Shown: piece by piece, positions 1-5,832 of the stretch
How the letters are laid out: every line of letters starts with the position of its first letter
Position numbering within the stretch: position 1 is the first letter of the stretch
NCBI GenBank assembly: GCA_949840605.1
Contig: CATKXN010000058.1
Location: 1-15,114 of the forward strand
Direction: 5' to 3'
DNA from: an uncultured Alistipes sp.
Lineage (GTDB): Bacteria > Bacteroidota > Bacteroidia > Bacteroidales > Rikenellaceae
Length of the DNA stretch: 15,114 nt
Program-made: the position numbers and the translations under genes
Notes under the pieces: model-generated
Databases searched by the model: none
What the model was told of the DNA's origin: nothing
What the model saw: only the letters and a program-made list of their open reading frames with translations

Positions 1-94
1 CCGGAGGTTTTGCCGCTCTCCGTCCGGTTCGGCCCCGCCTAAGAGGCGGGTTTTAAGGGCGGCCGGAGGTTTTTCCGCTCTCCGTCCGGTTCGG
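1..94. repeat. 62-base-period direct repeat pair
   Basis: Two 32-base copies lie at 1-32 and 63-94 and differ at one position (the 12th base, G against T). A 30-base spacer between them contains a small hairpin. The first copy begins at the window edge, so the array may extend upstream. No coding region is evident in 1-203. This looks like a short intergenic tandem repeat, perhaps a duplicated 3' end of the upstream transcript. Its function is unknown. Confidence 0.75.
34..54 (+). terminator. Hairpin terminator of an upstream gene
   Basis: A perfect 7-bp stem (34-40 with 44-50, CCCGCCT/AGGCGGG) with a 3-base loop is followed directly by TTTT. This is a compact intrinsic terminator for a plus-strand gene that ends before the window. 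It sits between the two repeat copies and may be part of the repeated unit. Confidence 0.55.
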
Positions 95-153
95 GGCTGG
101 ATTGCGGCAGCGACAGTCGGTGCCGATATCGGAATCATTTTTTCTGTTCCGGC

Positions 154-184
154 TTGTTTGATACTGCGAAAATTCGTATTTTTG
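154..184 (+). promoter_or_regulatory. Bacteroidota-type promoter of the AraC-family gene
   Basis: TTG at 154-156 is followed after exactly 20 bases by TATTTTTG (177-184), which fits the TAnnTTTG -7 element of Bacteroidota. Transcription would start near 190, about 13 bases before the ATG at 204, and this supports that start. A 10-bp palindrome, CCGATATCGG (123-132), lies just upstream of the -33 box and could be a regulator site, but this is weak. Confidence 0.55.
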
Positions 185-203
185 TCCGAAAAATCACGAC
201 GAT

Positions 204-1115
204 ATGGCGGAAAACGGCAGAGCGACGCGCGGCGGACGTGAAAACCTGCGGAAAGTTTCCATCTCCCGGCTCAAGAAGGAGATGAGCGATGTCTTTTATC
301 TTTCGGACGATCTGATTATCTCTACGCTTACGGCCGATAAGAACACCACGGCCGATTATCCGACGTCCATCGACGGTTTTACGGCCATCATCATGATGGC
401 GGGCGAGGCTACGGTGTCGATCGACATGCAGAGTTATAACATCAAGCCCAACACCATCGTCTTTTTCAACCCCGATTCGATCATCCGCACGGTCAAATGC
501 TCGGCGAACGCCGCGGCCTATCTGCTGGCTTTCTCGAAATCGTTCGTCAACGAGATTCAGATCGACCTTTCGACCTCGCTGCCGGTCTACATGCGCTTCG
601 GCAAAGCCCCGGTGCTGGAGGTGACGCCGCAGGACGTGGACGAAATCCGTCAGCTGTTCCAGCTCATCAAGACCATGCTGCGCAGCGACAAGGAGCGTTA
701 CCGCCACGAGATCATCCGCACGCTGTTCACCACGGCGTTCTACATCATCACCGAGATCAATCAGCGCGAGCAGCCCGGCGAGATCAAGCAGGGGCGCTGC
801 GAGGTGCTGTTCGACGAGTTCATGTCGCTCCTGCAGGAGTACAACAAGCGGGAGCGCAACGTGAGCTTCTACGCCAAACAGCTCAATATCACGCCCAAAT
901 ACCTCTCTTCGGTGGTGAAGGAGGTGAGTGGCAAGACCGCCGCGCGGTGGATCGACGAATCGGTGATCCTCGAGGCCAAAGCGCTCTTGAAATACTCGGG
1001 CATGAGCATCCAGGAGATCGCCTACCACCTGAATTTCTCGACCCAGTCCTTCTTCGGCAAATATTTCAAACAGCATACGGGCACCTCGCCCTCGCGCTAC
1101 AAGCGCAAAGGCTGA
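204..1115 (+). CDS. AraC-family transcriptional regulator
   Basis: This is a 303-residue cytoplasmic DNA-binding regulator. Residues about 55-130 resemble a cupin-type ligand-sensing domain (alternating beta strands around IIMMAGEATVSI). Residues about 200-303 form the double helix-turn-helix AraC domain: NVSFYAKQLNITPKYLSSVVK is the first helix pair, and the second carries SIQEIAYHLNFSTQSFFGKYFK followed by the family ending G-T-SPSRYK. The start at 204 follows a good promoter by about 13 bases. An ATG at 282, behind an AAGGAG, is an alternative, but the ISRLKKE stretch before it looks like part of the protein, so I prefer 204. The stop lies 6 bases before the beta-lactamase start, so the two are probably co-transcribed. 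The ligand and targets are unknown. Controlling the downstream gene is an inference from position. Confidence 0.9.
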   Translation: MAENGRATRGGRENLRKVSISRLKKEMSDVFYLSDDLIISTLTADKNTTADYPTSIDGFTAIIMMAGEATVSIDMQSYNIKPNTIVFFNPDSIIRTVKCSANAAAYLLAFSKSFVNEIQIDLSTSLPVYMRFGKAPVLEVTPQDVDEIRQLFQLIKTMLRSDKERYRHEIIRTLFTTAFYIITEINQREQPGEIKQGRCEVLFDEFMSLLQEYNKRERNVSFYAKQLNITPKYLSSVVKEVSGKTAARWIDESVILEAKALLKYSGMSIQEIAYHLNFSTQSFFGKYFKQHTGTSPSRYKRKG

Positions 1116-1121
1116 TCAGCC
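1110..1121. repeat. 12-bp palindrome at the regulator/beta-lactamase junction
   Basis: GGCTGATCAGCC is a perfect 12-bp palindrome. It contains the TGA stop of the AraC-family gene and abuts the ATG at 1122. As RNA it would give only a weak 4-bp stem. As DNA it could be a dimer-binding site, or it could be chance. Confidence 0.4.
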
Positions 1122-2003
1122 ATGAAACGGTTGTTCCGGCTCTGCTGCTGCCTGGCGGCGGTCCTGCCGTTTTCGGCCCGTGGCGAATTCCTCGAACGGG
1201 CCCTCTGCGCCCTGGCCGACTCGGTGCGGGCGACGGTGGGCGTCGCCGTGGTGTTCGGTGACGGCGATACGCTTGCGGTGAATGGCGGACACCGCTATCC
1301 TATGCTGAGCGTCTGCAAGTTCCATCAGGCGCTGGCCGTGCTCGACCGCCTCGACCGCCGCGGCCTTCCCCTCACGACACGCATTCCGGTCCGCCGCGCC
1401 GATCTGCTTCCCGATACGTGGTCGCCGTTGCGCGAAGCCTGCCCCGGGGGCGGTCGGTTCACCGTGGCGGAACTGCTGACGTACAGCGTCGCGCAGAGCG
1501 ATAATAACGTCTGCGACGTGCTGTTCCGTTTTCTGGGCGGGACGGAGGCCGTGGACCGCTACATCGCCGGACTGGGCATCGGCGAGACCGTGATCGTCGC
1601 CGACGAGGAGACGATGCACCGCCATGCGGACAACCAGTATCTCAACCGGACCACGCCGCTGGCCGCCGTGCGGCTGCTCGAACGTTTCCGCCGCGGGGAA
1701 CTTCTCTCCGCCGCATACGGGGATTTCCTGCTCGAAACGATGTTCGCCACGGAGACCGGGCCCGACAAACTCCGGGGGCTGCTGCCTGCGGATGCCGCCG
1801 TGGCGCACAAGACCGGCAGTTCGGACCGCGACGGGCGCGGGGTGAAGATCGCCGACAACGACATCGGCATCGTCCGCCTGCCCGACGGGCGCAGCTATTC
1901 GATCGCGGTCTTCGTCATGGATTCCCGCGAGGACGACCGGACCAACGCCGCCGTCATCGCCCGCATTTCGCGGCTCGTCTACGATTACTGTTCCGGGGAA
2001 TAA
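1122..2003 (+). CDS. Class A beta-lactamase, subclass A2 (CfxA/CblA/PER-like)
   Basis: This is a serine beta-lactamase that hydrolyses beta-lactams, 293 residues and full length for the family. Residues 1-20 form a signal peptide (KR, then a hydrophobic stretch with three cysteines at 8-10), so it should act in the periplasm. All catalytic motifs are present: SVCK with Ser63 and Lys66, SDN at 126-128, the omega-loop Glu162 in E-x-x-M-H, and KTG at 230-232. His166 takes the place of the usual Asn170 (Ambler numbering), as in PER-type enzymes, and points to subclass A2. KTGSSDR and the ADND segment after it also look A2-like. It follows the AraC-family gene by 6 bases and has a strong terminator behind it. 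No mobile-element genes are nearby, so it is probably an intrinsic chromosomal enzyme. The substrate range (penicillins or cephalosporins) cannot be read from sequence alone. Confidence 0.9.
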   Translation: MKRLFRLCCCLAAVLPFSARGEFLERALCALADSVRATVGVAVVFGDGDTLAVNGGHRYPMLSVCKFHQALAVLDRLDRRGLPLTTRIPVRRADLLPDTWSPLREACPGGGRFTVAELLTYSVAQSDNNVCDVLFRFLGGTEAVDRYIAGLGIGETVIVADEETMHRHADNQYLNRTTPLAAVRLLERFRRGELLSAAYGDFLLETMFATETGPDKLRGLLPADAAVAHKTGSSDRDGRGVKIADNDIGIVRLPDGRSYSIAVFVMDSREDDRTNAAVIARISRLVYDYCSGE

Positions 2004-2007
2004 CTGA

Positions 2008-2037
2008 AAAATCCCGGCTCCGCGGAGCCGGGATTTT
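2008..2037. terminator. Symmetric bidirectional terminator
   Basis: This is a perfect 30-base palindrome centred between 2022 and 2023. It has a GC-rich core (CCCGGCTCC with its complement), AAAA on the left and TTTT on the right, so it reads as an intrinsic terminator on both strands. It lies 4 bases after the beta-lactamase stop and 10 bases beyond the stop of the convergent DJ-1 gene, and can serve both. Confidence 0.88.
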
Positions 2038-2047
2038 CGTTCCGACG

Positions 2048-2575
2048 CTATTTCAGCGCCTCGACCACGCGGCCGATCATCGCCGGGATGGCGTGTTCCT
2101 CCTGCGCGGTGAAGAAATTGCCGTCGATTTCGAACGGGGAGTCCGTCGCCACGGGGCCCGTCACGGCGGCTTTGGCCAGCGGATGCACGGCGACGCGCCG
2201 TCCGGCGGCGGCGCCCGCGAATCCGAACATCATTCCCGCGGCGCAGTGGCCGATCATCGGTTTGCCCTGCTCCCCGAAGGTTTTAAGCACCTCCATCAGG
2301 TCCTGGTTCCAGGGTTCGCCGGCATGCTGTGCGAAGACCGGCACGGCGTCGCCGCAGGCGAACACCAGGGCGTCGTACTCGTCCTCGCGGCCTTTGAGGT
2401 TGGCGATCACGTCGTCGACGGTCAGGCCGATGCCCGAGTTGGTGCGGATCTCGCGGCTTTCGGCCACGGCGAACACGGTGCAGGGAATCTTGTTTTCGAA
2501 AAACGTCTCCAGATACTGGAACAGGCCCATCCCGTTCACGGGATTCACGGCCACGACGGCTGCTCTTTTTGCCAT
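2048..2575 (-). CDS. DJ-1/PfpI family protein
   Basis: This is a 175-residue cytoplasmic protein of the DJ-1/PfpI superfamily. The nucleophile elbow is visible as GHCAAG, with the candidate reactive Cys111 after a beta strand (KPMI). DALVFACGDA (residues 68-77) is the central strand and turn, and the protein begins with the typical AAVVAVNP strand. Family members act as glyoxalases, deglycases, chaperones or peptidases against carbonyl or oxidative damage; which applies here is not clear. I chose the ATG at 2573-2575 because the open frame further upstream runs through the promoter region. A -7 box lies about 60 bases upstream. It is divergent from the HxlR-family gene, a common arrangement for a regulator and its target, which suggests a role in an electrophile or redox response (inference). 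Confidence 0.85.
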   Translation of the reverse strand: MAKRAAVVAVNPVNGMGLFQYLETFFENKIPCTVFAVAESREIRTNSGIGLTVDDVIANLKGREDEYDALVFACGDAVPVFAQHAGEPWNQDLMEVLKTFGEQGKPMIGHCAAGMMFGFAGAAAGRRVAVHPLAKAAVTGPVATDSPFEIDGNFFTAQEEHAIPAMIGRVVEALK

Positions 2576-2622
2576 GATTGCAATTCGTTTAGTGATATGA
2601 TGGTTATTTTCAGTAAGTTTGT

Positions 2623-2639
2623 TACCTTTGCATGCAAAG
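2623..2639 (+). promoter_or_regulatory. -7 box of the HxlR-family gene within a 14-bp palindrome
   Basis: TACCTTTG at 2623-2630 matches TAnnTTTG on the plus strand. I see no good TTG 19-21 bases upstream, so the promoter looks weak or activator-dependent. The sequence CTTTGCATGCAAAG (2626-2639) is a perfect palindrome because this box faces the minus-strand box at 2635-2642. A start near 2636 would give a leader of about 88 bases for the HxlR-family gene. Confidence 0.45.
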
Positions 2640-2665
2640 ATAGGGCGAATCGCCCGTAGAAACAA
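2635..2665 (-). promoter_or_regulatory. Promoter of the DJ-1 family gene
   Basis: On the minus strand, TTG (plus 2663-2665) is followed after 20 bases by TATCTTTG (plus 2635-2642), a full Bacteroidota match. The start would be near 2629, giving a leader of about 53 bases. It faces the plus-strand -7 box with only 4 bases between the two, so both promoters can hardly be occupied at once. Confidence 0.6.
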
Positions 2666-2686
2666 GAACGCACTTAAAAATGAGAA

Positions 2687-2704
2687 GGTTACACGGATGT
2701 AACC
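2687..2704. promoter_or_regulatory. 18-bp inverted repeat, candidate HxlR operator
   Basis: GGTTACA and TGTAACC form perfect 7-bp arms around a 4-base spacer (CGGA), ending 19 bases before the HxlR-family start codon. The size and symmetry suit a winged-helix dimer. It lies downstream of the predicted plus-strand start and upstream of the -33 box of the DJ-1 promoter, so it could affect both genes. Assignment to this regulator is inferred from position. Confidence 0.5.
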
Positions 2705-2723
2705 ATTGCTGAGTACCAAACGG

Positions 2724-3089
2724 ATGGAAACGGAAAAAAGTTTGCAGGATTTTACTCCCACGGGCCGTTGTCCCGTCCGGGACGTCCTGAGCCGGCTGGG
2801 GGACAAGTGGTCGATGCTGGTGCTGCTGACGCTGCATGCCAACGGCGTGATGCGTTTCAGCGAGATCCACCGCACGCTGGGCGACATTTCGCACCGCATG
2901 CTGACCGTCACCCTGCGGACGCTCGAAACCGACGGGATGATCCGCCGCAAAGTCTACGCCGAAGTGCCCCCGCGGGTGGAGTACGGCCTCACGGAGCGCG
3001 GCGGGAGCCTGCTGCCGCATATTTTCGGACTGGTGGAGTGGGCGCAGGATAACATGGAAGCCATTCTCGGCGCCCGCCGGAAATCCTGA
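2724..3089 (+). CDS. HxlR-family winged-helix regulator
   Basis: This is a 121-residue cytoplasmic regulator. The HxlR hallmark is at residues 16-37: CPV, then LGDKW, then a hydrophobic helix. RFSEIHRTLGDISHRMLTVTL is the recognition helix-turn-helix, and the wing follows in VPPRVEYGLTERG. Cys16, just before the HTH core, is the only cysteine. In electrophile-sensing relatives (YodB, HypR) an N-terminal cysteine in a similar place is the sensor. I chose the ATG at 2724; a TTG at 2706 in the same frame would overlap close to the inverted repeat and is less likely. It is divergent from the DJ-1 gene and ends before a bidirectional terminator. The likely role is control of the DJ-1 gene and of itself (inference). 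Confidence 0.88.
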   Translation: METEKSLQDFTPTGRCPVRDVLSRLGDKWSMLVLLTLHANGVMRFSEIHRTLGDISHRMLTVTLRTLETDGMIRRKVYAEVPPRVEYGLTERGGSLLPHIFGLVEWAQDNMEAILGARRKS

Positions 3090-3121
3090 GCGACATCCTC
3101 CGGACGCCGGTCCGGGAACGA

Positions 3122-3148
3122 AAAACGGGCCCCGGCAGGGCCCGTTTT
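3122..3148. terminator. Bidirectional terminator between HxlR and GH57 genes
   Basis: An 11-bp perfect stem (3122-3132 with 3138-3148, core CGGGCCC/GGGCCCG) has a 5-base loop, with A4 on the left arm and T4 on the right. It reads as an intrinsic terminator on both strands. It lies between the stop of the HxlR-family gene (3089) and the stop of the convergent glycogen cluster (3169). Confidence 0.88.
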
Positions 3149-3168
3149 CGTCATTGTCTGCGGTGCGC

Positions 3169-4386
3169 TTAGCTCCGCTTCTTCACCGGTTTGGCCGCCA
3201 GGGCCTTGTCCAGCTCGATGCCGAAATCCGAGAGGACGTTCATGTAGTTGATGAAGGCGTCGTAGGCCGAGTCGTAGGGGTTGAAATAGGAGTGCACGTC
3301 GCCGTCCGACAGCCACTTGGTGGCCATGTAGTAGAAATGGTCGGAGGTCTGCATGAAACTCCACACGTAGTCGAAGTCGGGGTTTTTCAGCGCCGCAACC
3401 TTCTCCTTCAGGGCGTAGAGCTTCGAGAACGCTTCGTTCTGCAGCTCGTTGCCCAGCCAGGCCGTCACGTCGCGCTCCTCGTCGGCCCACGACATCACGT
3501 GCGGGCAGTGGAGTACGGCCACCGGCTGGTATTTCTTCGCCGCCTCGGTCACCGTGGCGAATTCCAGCCCGCTCTTCTTGGCCAGGACCGCCTTGGGCAG
3601 CGCGCGCATGAATTCGAAGATGCCCGTGTCGGCGGTCTGGTGCTCGCCGAAGGTCTCGTAGTCCATGAACAGGTTTATCACCTCGCCCGGCGTTTCGTCC
3701 GAAGAGAGCCACTGCACGTATTTGTCCACCGTCAGCGGCCACTGGTCCCAGCTTTTGTTCGAGAAGCGGAACGCGATGTCGTCCGAGAGTTTGTAGTTGC
3801 GCAGCAGCAGGCGCAGTTTCTGGTCGATGGCGTTGGCGTAGACGTAGTTGGGCGATTTCCAGCCCAGCACGTGCTTGGCGCCTTCGGCCAGCATCGTGCG
3901 GAAACCCATGCCGGCCACCATGGCGCCGATCTCGTCCGAATAGATCAGCTCCGTGTTGCGGAACGCCGTGGGCTTCACCCCGAACTCCTTCTTGATGAGG
4001 GCGGTGTGCAGTTTGACCTGCTCCCGGAAATCCTCCTTCGATGCCAGCGATGCCAGCGAGTGGGAGTAGGTTTCGGCCAGGAACTCCACGCATCCCGTCG
4101 CCGCCAGCTCCTTGAACGAGTCGAGGACCTCGGGGGCGAATGCGCGGAACTGCTCGACGGCGATGCCCGTGATCGAGAACGAGCAGCGGAACTTGCCCTT
4201 GTTCTCCTTGATGAGCTTCAGCAGCAGGGCGTTCATCGGCAGATAACACTGGCGGGCCACCTTCTGCATGATGGAGCGGTTCAGGAGGTCATCCAGATAG
4301 TTATGGTCTTTGCCCATGTTGAAGAAGCGGTATTTCTTCAGACGCCAGGGCTGATGTACCTGAAAGTAGATGCAAACGGTTTTCAT
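3169..4386 (-). CDS. GH57 family alpha-amylase-like glycoside hydrolase
   Basis: This 405-residue retaining alpha-glucan-active enzyme of family GH57 resembles the one in the Bacteroides glycogen cluster. The conserved regions are in order: HQP at 11-13; E105 with H109 in FLAETYSHS; the nucleophile candidate Glu146 in FRNTELIY; the acid/base candidate Asp242 in MDYETFGEH; and the last region around W310. There is no signal peptide, so it works in the cytoplasm, on glycogen or maltodextrin. The length is close to the short amylase-type GH57 proteins and below the roughly 500-plus residues of GH57 branching enzymes, so I favour amylase or 4-alpha-glucanotransferase activity over branching. The start lies 7 bases after the stop of the GT4 gene, so the two are co-transcribed and may be translationally coupled. 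It is the last gene of the cluster and ends at a terminator. Confidence 0.88.
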   Translation of the reverse strand: MKTVCIYFQVHQPWRLKKYRFFNMGKDHNYLDDLLNRSIMQKVARQCYLPMNALLLKLIKENKGKFRCSFSITGIAVEQFRAFAPEVLDSFKELAATGCVEFLAETYSHSLASLASKEDFREQVKLHTALIKKEFGVKPTAFRNTELIYSDEIGAMVAGMGFRTMLAEGAKHVLGWKSPNYVYANAIDQKLRLLLRNYKLSDDIAFRFSNKSWDQWPLTVDKYVQWLSSDETPGEVINLFMDYETFGEHQTADTGIFEFMRALPKAVLAKKSGLEFATVTEAAKKYQPVAVLHCPHVMSWADEERDVTAWLGNELQNEAFSKLYALKEKVAALKNPDFDYVWSFMQTSDHFYYMATKWLSDGDVHSYFNPYDSAYDAFINYMNVLSDFGIELDKALAAKPVKKRS

Positions 4387-4393
4387 GGTGATA

Positions 4394-5713
4394 CTATTTT
4401 GATTGTTTCTTATTCTCTTCGATCACGGCCTCGTAAACCGTCTTGATCTTTGCCGCAGCGTCGTTCCACTTGAGGTTGGTGACCTCTTCGAGACCCTTCG
4501 AGGCGAACATGCCCGAGAGGGCGGGGTATTTGATCAGTCCGTAGATGGCGTCCGCGAGGGCGTCCACGTCCCAGTAATCGACCTTCACGGCGTAGTCCAG
4601 CACCTCGGCCACGCCGCTCTGTTTCGAGATGATGACCGGGACGTTCGACCGCATCGCCTCGAGGGGCGAGATGCCGAAAGGCTCCGACACCGAGGGCATC
4701 ACGTAGACGTCCGACAGCTGGAACATCTTGTGCACATCCTCCCCGCGGAGGAATCCCGTGAAGTGGAACCGGTCGGCGATGCCGAGCCGCGCCACGCGGC
4801 GGATGACGTGATTCATCATGTCGCCCGAACCGGCCATCACGAAACGTACGCCGGGCACGCGCTTCAGCACCTTGGCGGCGGCCTCCACGAAGTAGTCGGG
4901 ACCTTTCTGGTAGGTGATGCGGCCCAGGAAGGTCACGATCTTGTCCTCGACGCCCCGTTCGGGGACCTTGCCGCTGTTCTCGGCGAAGCGCACGGCGTTG
5001 TGCACCGTCACGACCCTGTCGGCCGGCACCCCGTAGCGGTTGATGACGATATTGCGCGTGAGGTTCGACACGGCGATCACCCGGTCGGCGGCGTGCATGC
5101 CGGCGCGCTCGATGGCGTAGACCTGCGTGTTGACCCTCTCGCCCGAGCGGTCGTATTCCGTGGCGTGCATGTGCACCACGAGCGGTTTTCCGGAGACGCG
5201 TTTGGCGGCGATGCCCGCATAGTAGGTGAGCCAGTCGTGGGCGTGGATCACGTCGAACTGCCCTTCGAGCTCTTTGGCCACCTGCGCGGCGACCACGGCG
5301 TAGCGGGCGACCTCCTCCATGAGGTTGGCGCCGTACTTGCCCGAGAAGGTGTAGCGCTGTTTCCAGACGTCGGTCGTCGACCAGGTCCGCTCGCCCGATT
5401 TGACGTATTGCTCGTGATAGGTCTCGTACTCCTCCGGCGAGATGTAGGGAACCATGTTCGAGTCGATGTGGATGAACGACATCTTTTCCAGTATGTCGTC
5501 CGCACCGCTGCCCGTCGAGCCGTACATGGCCTCCACGTCACTGGCATTCATCACGCGGGTAAACCGCTGGTCCTCGTCGCCATAGGCGTGCGGGACGACG
5601 AAAGTGACTTCGACGCCGTTGCGTGCCAGTCCGCGGGTCATTCCGTAGCAGGCTGTTCCCAGTCCGCCCGCAATATGGGGCGGAAATTCCCATCCGAACA
5701 TTAATACTCTCAT
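4394..5713 (-). CDS. GT4 family glycosyltransferase, probable glucan synthase
   Basis: This is a 439-residue cytoplasmic GT-B fold retaining glycosyltransferase. The N-terminal domain opens with GWEFPPHIAGGLG (7-19), the glycine loop that contacts the sugar nucleotide in glycogen-synthase-like enzymes, and has HAHDW at 157-161. The C-terminal domain carries FLGRITYQKG (262-271, Arg265 and Lys270) and the E-x7-E motif with Glu344 and Glu352 in SEPFGISPLEAM. Its position in the glycogen cluster, between the debranching and GH57 genes, matches the Bacteroides arrangement and points to alpha-glucan synthesis or priming. The donor (ADP- or UDP-glucose) and acceptor are not clear from the sequence. 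It follows the debranching gene by 119 bases and overlaps none of its neighbours. No full promoter consensus is visible directly upstream, so read-through is likely. Confidence 0.85.
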   Translation of the reverse strand: MRVLMFGWEFPPHIAGGLGTACYGMTRGLARNGVEVTFVVPHAYGDEDQRFTRVMNASDVEAMYGSTGSGADDILEKMSFIHIDSNMVPYISPEEYETYHEQYVKSGERTWSTTDVWKQRYTFSGKYGANLMEEVARYAVVAAQVAKELEGQFDVIHAHDWLTYYAGIAAKRVSGKPLVVHMHATEYDRSGERVNTQVYAIERAGMHAADRVIAVSNLTRNIVINRYGVPADRVVTVHNAVRFAENSGKVPERGVEDKIVTFLGRITYQKGPDYFVEAAAKVLKRVPGVRFVMAGSGDMMNHVIRRVARLGIADRFHFTGFLRGEDVHKMFQLSDVYVMPSVSEPFGISPLEAMRSNVPVIISKQSGVAEVLDYAVKVDYWDVDALADAIYGLIKYPALSGMFASKGLEEVTNLKWNDAAAKIKTVYEAVIEENKKQSK

Positions 5714-5832
5714 ACCTTATCAGTTTTGTCTTATTTATTATTTCCCTTTCGGCCGCTGTCACCTGGCCTTGCCGCCGCTTTCGGCGTCGTATTCAAATCC
5801 GACCCCGCCCGGTTAAAACCGGGGTTTAGAGC
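5714..5832 (-). other. Intergenic spacer with two hairpins inside the glycogen cluster
   Basis: Just after the stop of the debranching gene is a stem of CCCGGT and ACCGGG around TAAA (5808-5823), nested in a second possible pairing, ACCCCG (5802-5807) with CGGGGT (5820-5825). A second stem, CGCCG/CGGCG with a 4-base loop, lies at 5773-5786. Neither has a T-run on the minus strand, so they look more like mRNA-processing or stabilising structures than full terminators. I see no TAnnTTTG box for the GT4 gene here. Confidence 0.45.

Noticed and set aside
275..284. AAGGAG followed by ATG at 282 as the start of the AraC-family gene.
   Set aside because: Bacteroidota rarely rely on Shine-Dalgarno sites, the promoter at 154-184 fits the ATG at 204, and the residues before 282 look like part of the protein.
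135..1076. A 313-codon minus-strand open frame opposite the AraC-family gene.
   Set aside because: There are no recognisable motifs, and the composition is typical of an antisense shadow.
2621..2626. GTTACC half-site, seen also before the synthase/phosphorylase gene, as a shared regulator site.
   Set aside because: It overlaps the TACC of TACCTTTG -7 boxes, so its recurrence is explained by the promoter consensus.
2576..2950. Extension of the DJ-1 gene upstream to 2950 in the same frame.
   Set aside because: The extra residues do not resemble the family, overlap the divergent HxlR-family gene and run through its control region.
4403..5704. Long plus-strand open frame opposite the GT4 gene, and similar ones opposite the GH57 and debranching genes.
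   Set aside because: They are composition-driven shadows with no domain and no promoter; the opposite strand has clear enzymes.
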